NCBI RefSeq assembly: GCF_008086045.1
Contig: NZ_VSEY01000041.1
Coordinates: forward strand, 1 to 64,000
Origin: Nonomuraea sp. PA05
GTDB taxonomy: Bacteria > Actinomycetota > Actinomycetes > Streptosporangiales > Streptosporangiaceae
Direction of reading: 5' to 3'
DNA: 64,000 nucleotides
Below, one piece after another: positions 59,855-64,000 of the stretch (position 1 is its first letter; every line of letters starts with the position of its first letter). The position numbers were made by a program, and so were the translations under genes. A model generated the notes under the pieces. It did no database searches. It worked only from the letters and a program-made list of their open reading frames with translations, and was not told the origin of the DNA.

Positions 59855-62716
59855 CTACCCGCCCGTGGACGGCTGGCCGCCATCGTCGATCGTCGTGGTG
59901 CCATCGGGATCACCACCGTCATCGTCCGGCGTCTCATCATCCCCACCCCCGAAAGGATCATCCTCACCGGTCTCAGGACCGCCGCAGGCCGCCGGATCCC
60001 GATCGCAGTCCGGGTCCTGGCCGAAGTCATCGCCAGGGCTCTCGGACGGATCCTCGGTCGGCTTGGGCTCCGGCTTCTGCACCAGGTCGTGCGGGTCACC
60101 ACCGAACGCAGGCGCAGGGAACTCCTCGACCGGCTTGCCGTCCATCGAGATCGCCATGAAGTCGCGCCAGATCTTGGTAGGCGTCCCGGCCCCCTGGATG
60201 TTCCCCAGAGACACCTCCTTCTTCAGCACGAACCCGTTCGGGTCCTTACGCGCCTTCTTCGTCTTCGGGTCGATCTGCGGCACTTCCTTGTACATCCCGA
60301 CGGCCGTGGAGAGCTGCGGGGTGTAGCCGACGAACCAGGCTTCCTTGTTCTCGTTGTTGGTGCCGGTCTTACCGGCGATCGGCCGCCCGCCGGGCAGCGC
60401 GGTGCCCCGGGCGGTACCGGACTTGACCACCTGCTGCATCGCGTAGGTGGTGTCGGCGGCGGTGTCCGGGCTGATGACCGTCCTGGACGCGGCTGCCTCC
60501 TTCATGACGGTCCTGCCGGTGAACGCCTTGACCGAGAGGACCACGTGCGCGTCGTGGTGGACGCCGCCGTTGGCGAAGATGCCGTACCCGGTGGCCTGCT
60601 CGACGGGGGTGACCAGGCCTGCGCCGATGGACATGCCGTAGGCGTGGTCCTGGATGGCCAGCTCCAGGTCCTTCTTGTCGATCCCGGCGCCCTCGGCGAT
60701 CTTCGCGACGGCCTCCAGCCCGACCTCCTGCGCCATCGTGGCGAACGCCGTGTTCACCGACTCGGCGGTGGCCCGGTCGATCGGCACGGCCGCGCCCACG
60801 TCGTGCGAGTTGCGGATCGGCTTGGTGCCCGGCAGCGTCACCGGCCCGTCGCCGGACACGAGGCTCCTGAGGCTGTAGCCCCTCTCCAGCCAGGCGGCCA
60901 GCACATACGGCTTGAAGGCCGACGCGGCCTGCTTGTTGGCGTCGAAGGCGTTGTTGGTGAAGCTCTTGAGGTAGTCGTGGCCGCTGTAGAAGGCGAGCAC
61001 CTGGCCGTTGCGCGGGTCCACGGCGCCCAGGTTGGCGTGGATGTTCTTGTCGTTGACGGCGGCGAGGTTGCTCTCGACCGTCTTCTTCGCGGCCTGCATC
61101 AGCTTCTTGTCGAACGTCGTCGTGACGCGGTAACCCTCTTTGCGCAGTCGCTCCCTGCTGATCCCGCGCTGCTCCAGCTCCCGCTGGACGATGTCGACCA
61201 TGTAGCCGTTGATGCCCTTGAGCGTCTCCTTCTTGTCGAGCCTGGCCAGCTTGGGGAACTTCGCCGTCGTGGCCAGCTCGCCGTACTTGGCCGGGTCGAC
61301 GATCGCCATGCCGCGGATGGCGTAGTCGAACCGCTCCCGCGTCGGCGCGAAGTTCTTCGCGGCCTCCGCCTTGTCGAAGGCGTCGGGGCTCTGGATCCGG
61401 CCCGCCAGGTACGCGCCCTCGGCGGGCGTCAGCTTGTCCACGTCCTTGTCGAAGAACGCCTGGGCGGCGGCCTGGATGCCGTTCGCGCCGCGGCCGAAGT
61501 AGATCGTGTTGAGGTAGATGGCCATGATCTCGTCCTTCGACAGCTCCTGGCCGGCGCGGATGGACACGAAGATCTCCATGATCTTCCGCTTCAGCGTCCG
61601 CTCCTGGCTCAGGCCGTCGTAGTACCCTCGCGCCATCTCCTGCGTGATCGTCGAACCGCCCTGCACCTGCTGGCCGCTCACCGTGCTCCACACCGCACGC
61701 ATGATGCCCGACACCGAGATGCCGGGATCCGTGCGGAACGTACGGTTCTCGACGGCGATGAACGCGTCCTGGACGGGGCGCGGGATCTTGGAGATGGGGA
61801 CGATCTCGCGCTTGGTGCCCAGCCTTGCGATCTCGGTCTTGCCGTCGCGGTAGTAGATGATGCTGCCCTGCTCGGTGGCCTCCTGCTGGGTGCCCGAGGG
61901 CAGCGGCGTGTTGGCGTACGCCACCATGATCATGCCGAACAGGCCCGCGACCAGGACCGTCAGGCCGACGACCACCATCTTCCAGTTAGGGATGAAGCGC
62001 TTCCAACCCTCACGCCCCGAGCCCCCACGCCCAGCACTTCCACGCCCAGAGCCGTCACGCCCTGCCCCATCACGCCCTGCCCCATCACGCCCCGCACCGC
62101 CACGCCCAGCACATCCACGCCCAGAGCCGTCATGCCCCGCCCCATCACGCCCCGCACCGCCACGCCCCGCACCGCCACGCCCGGCGCTTGCATGCCCCGA
62201 ACCGTCACCCGGCGAACGCCCGCCGCCGTCTCCACCACCTTCGGCGAACCCGCCCGCGCCCCCTGGGCCACGAACTCCACCGGGCTCTCCTGAACCCTGC
62301 CCACTACGCCCCCGCTCGCCGGCCCTCCGCGACCTGGAGCGCCCGCCCGGCTCACCGACCCCCTCGGCCCCGCTCCTGCGCCGCCCAGCCCGTGACTGCG
62401 CCGCCGCAGCATCCTCATGGCCTCCACCACGACCCGCCGCCCCCGCACCCGGCACACCCGCCGTTCCAGCACCCGCCGTTCCAGCACCCGCCGTTCCAGC
62501 ACCCGGCGATCCAGCACGCGGCAATCCAGCACGCGGCGATCCAGCACGCGGCGCCCCACCGACATCGCGAGGGTCACGAGGGTCACGAGAGGAGCCGGAC
62601 GCCCCTTCCCGGGACGAGCGACGCCGCCTCCCCGGCCGCCCCGCCCCCTCGGACCACCCCTCACCTTCACGCCCGCGCCCGGTCGGCTCCGGCCCATACC
62701 CGCTGCTGTTACTCAC
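59855..62716 (-). CDS. Class A penicillin-binding protein (PBP1A-type) with long repeat-coded cytoplasmic tail
   Basis: 953 residues. Residues 1-245 are a Gly/Arg/Ala-rich low-complexity tail with pentamers such as GRDGA and GTAGA. One membrane helix follows (about 246-268, MVVVGLTVLVAGLFGMIMVAYA). The GT51 transglycosylase has Glu323 in AVENRTF, QGGSTITQEMARG and RKIMEIFVSIRAGQELSKDEI. The transpeptidase has Ser599-x2-Lys602 (ASAFKP), SVN and Lys783-Thr-Gly (AGKTGT). The last 75 residues are acidic and Pro-rich. It polymerises and crosslinks peptidoglycan. Asn replaces Asp in the first GT51 motif (EDxxF becomes ENxxF). Confidence 0.92.
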   Translation of the reverse strand: MSNSSGYGPEPTGRGREGEGWSEGAGRPGRRRRSSREGASGSSRDPRDPRDVGGAPRAGSPRAGLPRAGSPGAGTAGAGTAGAGTAGVPGAGAAGRGGGHEDAAAAQSRAGRRRSGAEGVGEPGGRSRSRRAGERGRSGQGSGEPGGVRGPGGAGGFAEGGGDGGGRSPGDGSGHASAGRGGAGRGGAGRDGAGHDGSGRGCAGRGGAGRDGAGRDGAGRDGSGRGSAGRGGSGREGWKRFIPNWKMVVVGLTVLVAGLFGMIMVAYANTPLPSGTQQEATEQGSIIYYRDGKTEIARLGTKREIVPISKIPRPVQDAFIAVENRTFRTDPGISVSGIMRAVWSTVSGQQVQGGSTITQEMARGYYDGLSQERTLKRKIMEIFVSIRAGQELSKDEIMAIYLNTIYFGRGANGIQAAAQAFFDKDVDKLTPAEGAYLAGRIQSPDAFDKAEAAKNFAPTRERFDYAIRGMAIVDPAKYGELATTAKFPKLARLDKKETLKGINGYMVDIVQRELEQRGISRERLRKEGYRVTTTFDKKLMQAAKKTVESNLAAVNDKNIHANLGAVDPRNGQVLAFYSGHDYLKSFTNNAFDANKQAASAFKPYVLAAWLERGYSLRSLVSGDGPVTLPGTKPIRNSHDVGAAVPIDRATAESVNTAFATMAQEVGLEAVAKIAEGAGIDKKDLELAIQDHAYGMSIGAGLVTPVEQATGYGIFANGGVHHDAHVVLSVKAFTGRTVMKEAAASRTVISPDTAADTTYAMQQVVKSGTARGTALPGGRPIAGKTGTNNENKEAWFVGYTPQLSTAVGMYKEVPQIDPKTKKARKDPNGFVLKKEVSLGNIQGAGTPTKIWRDFMAISMDGKPVEEFPAPAFGGDPHDLVQKPEPKPTEDPSESPGDDFGQDPDCDRDPAACGGPETGEDDPFGGGDDETPDDDGGDPDGTTTIDDGGQPSTGG
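62025..62560 (-). repeat. Minisatellite arrays coding the PBP tail
   Basis: Imperfect 15-bp units, for example CACGCCCAGCACATC-like units at 62025-62190 and CCGCCGTTCCAGCAC units at 62455-62510, repeat through the first 700 bp of the PBP gene. They keep the reading frame and give Gly/Arg/Ala pentamers. Confidence 0.8.
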
Positions 62717-62884
62717 AGATCCTTAGCTCACTCATCCGGCGACGTAATCCACGAGACCCTCGGCAGACGGAGGAAGCAGCACAGCGCGTTACGCCCCTCC
62801 CCCAACGACCAGCCCATAGATAGCGGTTAGCCATAAACGTGTCAATCGCCGCACCCTACGCCAAACCCGCGATCGGATCTTCCA

Positions 62885-63937
62885 CTATGACCAGAAAACC
62901 GTCTCCAAGTCCCCCGAATCCCCCAGCCCGATCCGATCTCCCTCCGCGAGAACCGCGATCATCGCCAACCCCTCATCAAGGGTCACATACCGCCCATACG
63001 ACCGCCGCGCAGCCACATCCGGCGTCTCCGCCCAGAGCCGCACCCCACCCCTCCACATGAACTGCAGAACCTCCCCCGACTCCCCCTCATAGCAGGCGAA
63101 ATTCCCGTCACGCGGAGTGAGCCACAGCAGCAGGTCCCGGCTCTCCCGCGCGGACAGAACCACCGGCTCGTCCCGCACAACCCACGTAGGGTCACAGAAC
63201 CTGACCCGCAACCCGGCCTCGGGCTCCCCCCGCCCGCCCATCTCCGGATGCTCCGCCAGCGGTCCGAAGCGCCGCCGCCGCCAGTTCACGTGCACGTGGA
63301 TGCGCTGCCCGTCGTCCCCGTCCCACTCCACCCGCAGCCCCCGCCGCCGCAGCACGGCGACGATCTCCTCCCCGATGCTCCCGTCCGGCGAGTCCTCGAT
63401 GCTCCCGTCCGGCGAGTCCTCGATGCCCCCATCCGGCAAGTCTCCGATGCCCCCGTCCGGCGAGGCGTCCCCCTCGCCTTCGAGATCGCCGGGCCCGAAC
63501 GCGAGGTAGACGCCTCCGCCCATCACCGCCCGCTCAGCGTCCTGCTCGTGGTAGAAGACGTAACCCCGCACCCCGGACAACTCGCTGATCTCCGCCCTGA
63601 TCTCCGCGAGCCCGCACGTCATGCAGCAGGTGTAGTGCTCCCTGGCCAGGATGCCCGCCATCGACAGCTCCGCCATCGCCAGGCTCAGCCGATCGTTGTC
63701 CGTCTCCGCGGGCCACCCGTCCTGAGCGGCGAGATGCCCCGCGAACTCCTCGGCCGCGACATCCCTGATCGCCTCGTCCAGCAGGCTCTTGTCGTCTACC
63801 TCGGTCATCCAGGTCTCGGCCACGCCGCGGACCACCCGCTCGAAGTCGTGACGCCCCGCGGCCACCGCGAGGTGGATCTGCTCCGTGATCCCGTCGCGTA
63901 CGGATTCGTCGATCAGCAGCCACCTGGCGACATCCAT
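62885..63937 (-). CDS. DUF6891 domain protein with repeat insert
   Basis: 350 residues, cytoplasmic. The family core is visible: YTCCMTCGLAEIRAEI with a CC-x2-C cluster, GVRGYVFYHEQDAERAV, GGVYLAFGPGD, AVLRRRGLRVEWDGDDGQRIHVHVNWRRRRFG. Between two strands is an insert of about 32 residues made of SPDGSIED-type octamers, coded by a 24-bp DNA repeat (63374-63470). The C-terminal 120 residues form a second small domain. Function unknown. The cysteines suggest zinc binding. Confidence 0.75.
   Translation of the reverse strand: MDVARWLLIDESVRDGITEQIHLAVAAGRHDFERVVRGVAETWMTEVDDKSLLDEAIRDVAAEEFAGHLAAQDGWPAETDNDRLSLAMAELSMAGILAREHYTCCMTCGLAEIRAEISELSGVRGYVFYHEQDAERAVMGGGVYLAFGPGDLEGEGDASPDGGIGDLPDGGIEDSPDGSIEDSPDGSIGEEIVAVLRRRGLRVEWDGDDGQRIHVHVNWRRRRFGPLAEHPEMGGRGEPEAGLRVRFCDPTWVVRDEPVVLSARESRDLLLWLTPRDGNFACYEGESGEVLQFMWRGGVRLWAETPDVAARRSYGRYVTLDEGLAMIAVLAEGDRIGLGDSGDLETVFWS
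63374..63470 (-). repeat. In-frame 24-bp minisatellite in DUF6891 gene
   Basis: Four units of 24 bp with the core GATGCTCCCGTCCGGCGAG repeat with a few changes. Each encodes eight residues. Confidence 0.85.
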
Positions 63938-64000
63938 GGCCGATCACTATGCCACCCCCCTCCGGCATTCCGCCGCCGCTCGGCGGAGGCGGCGCTCCGC

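Noticed and set aside
62025..62560. Possible CRISPR-like array from regular repeats
   Set aside because: Units are short (15 bp), contiguous, without spacers, and in frame with a protein.
62188..62823. Plus-strand open frames over the PBP tail
   Set aside because: They are by-products of 15-bp repeats, which leave all frames open. The minus-strand frame continues into conserved GT51 and transpeptidase domains.

Overview
The window is about 72% GC with dense ATGA/GTGA start-stop overlaps, many ATP-binding cassette (ABC) sugar systems that lack their own ATPase, and actinobacterial regulator families (Scr1-type DUF5753, DUF6879, SigE-family sigma factor). This points to a filamentous actinomycete. 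A Streptosporangiales member such as Nonomuraea is my best guess, but no rRNA or unique marker settles it. I see no tRNA, rRNA, insertion sequence or CRISPR array. Most of the window is ordinary accessory metabolism, and both edges are probably contig ends. The left edge is a suspicious poly-C tract.

Layout, left to right. (1) 1-6.7 kb holds a Pro-rich membrane protein cut by the edge, a headless DUF5753 regulator remnant, a divergent HxlR regulator/PdxI-type aldo-keto reductase pair with stacked palindromes, an orphan FtsX-type half permease and a Phd/VapC toxin-antitoxin pair with a perfect operator, followed by a hairpin-rich spacer. (2) 5.6-11.3 kb is a LacI-controlled sugar ABC importer plus a cytoplasmic GH5 glycosidase. 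(3) 11.3-14.5 kb is efeUOB, a ferrous iron uptake operon behind an iron box. (4) 14.6-21.4 kb is a seven-gene, translationally coupled cluster of the uncharacterised STM4011-STM4015 families. It has three tandem leucine-rich-repeat (LRR) proteins, an ATP-grasp-like enzyme, a sulfatase-fold hydrolase and two radical SAM enzymes. This is the most interesting system here. (5) 21.5-27.5 kb holds a SigE-family sigma factor with a membrane beta-propeller partner, a DUF6745 protein with a small partner, a DUF4434 protein and an SDR enzyme.

(6) 27.6-33.7 kb is a six-gene glycerol-type ABC transporter matching rhizobial GlpSTPQUV, including the small DUF2160 membrane protein and two asymmetric ATPases. 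(7) 33.7-45.4 kb is a LacI regulon. To the left, an ABC importer, a Gfo/Idh/MocA oxidoreductase and an esterase are transcribed leftward. To the right, a uronate-dehydrogenase-like SDR, a 5-dehydro-4-deoxyglucarate dehydratase, an enolase-superfamily dehydratase and a Gfo/Idh/MocA-DUF6807 fusion are transcribed rightward. Together they look like uptake and oxidative breakdown of uronic-acid sugars. Related operator sites flank the regulator on both sides. (8) 45.5-49.2 kb is a pair of coupled ABC exporters. (9) 49.3-56.8 kb has a TetR regulator facing an oligopeptide ABC operon, which includes a permease-ATPase fusion and ends in an acyl-CoA dehydrogenase. A 30-bp perfect palindrome lies between them. 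(10) 56.8-64 kb holds a gene remnant, a DUF6879 protein, a cupin-type XRE regulator divergent from an MFS exporter, a large class A penicillin-binding protein with a repeat-encoded cytoplasmic tail, and a DUF6891 protein.

A cross-cutting feature is that at least six proteins carry short in-frame tandem repeats (12-24 bp units), and two non-coding arrays of the same kind lie between genes. All functions are inferred from recognisable family motifs; no database search was run.
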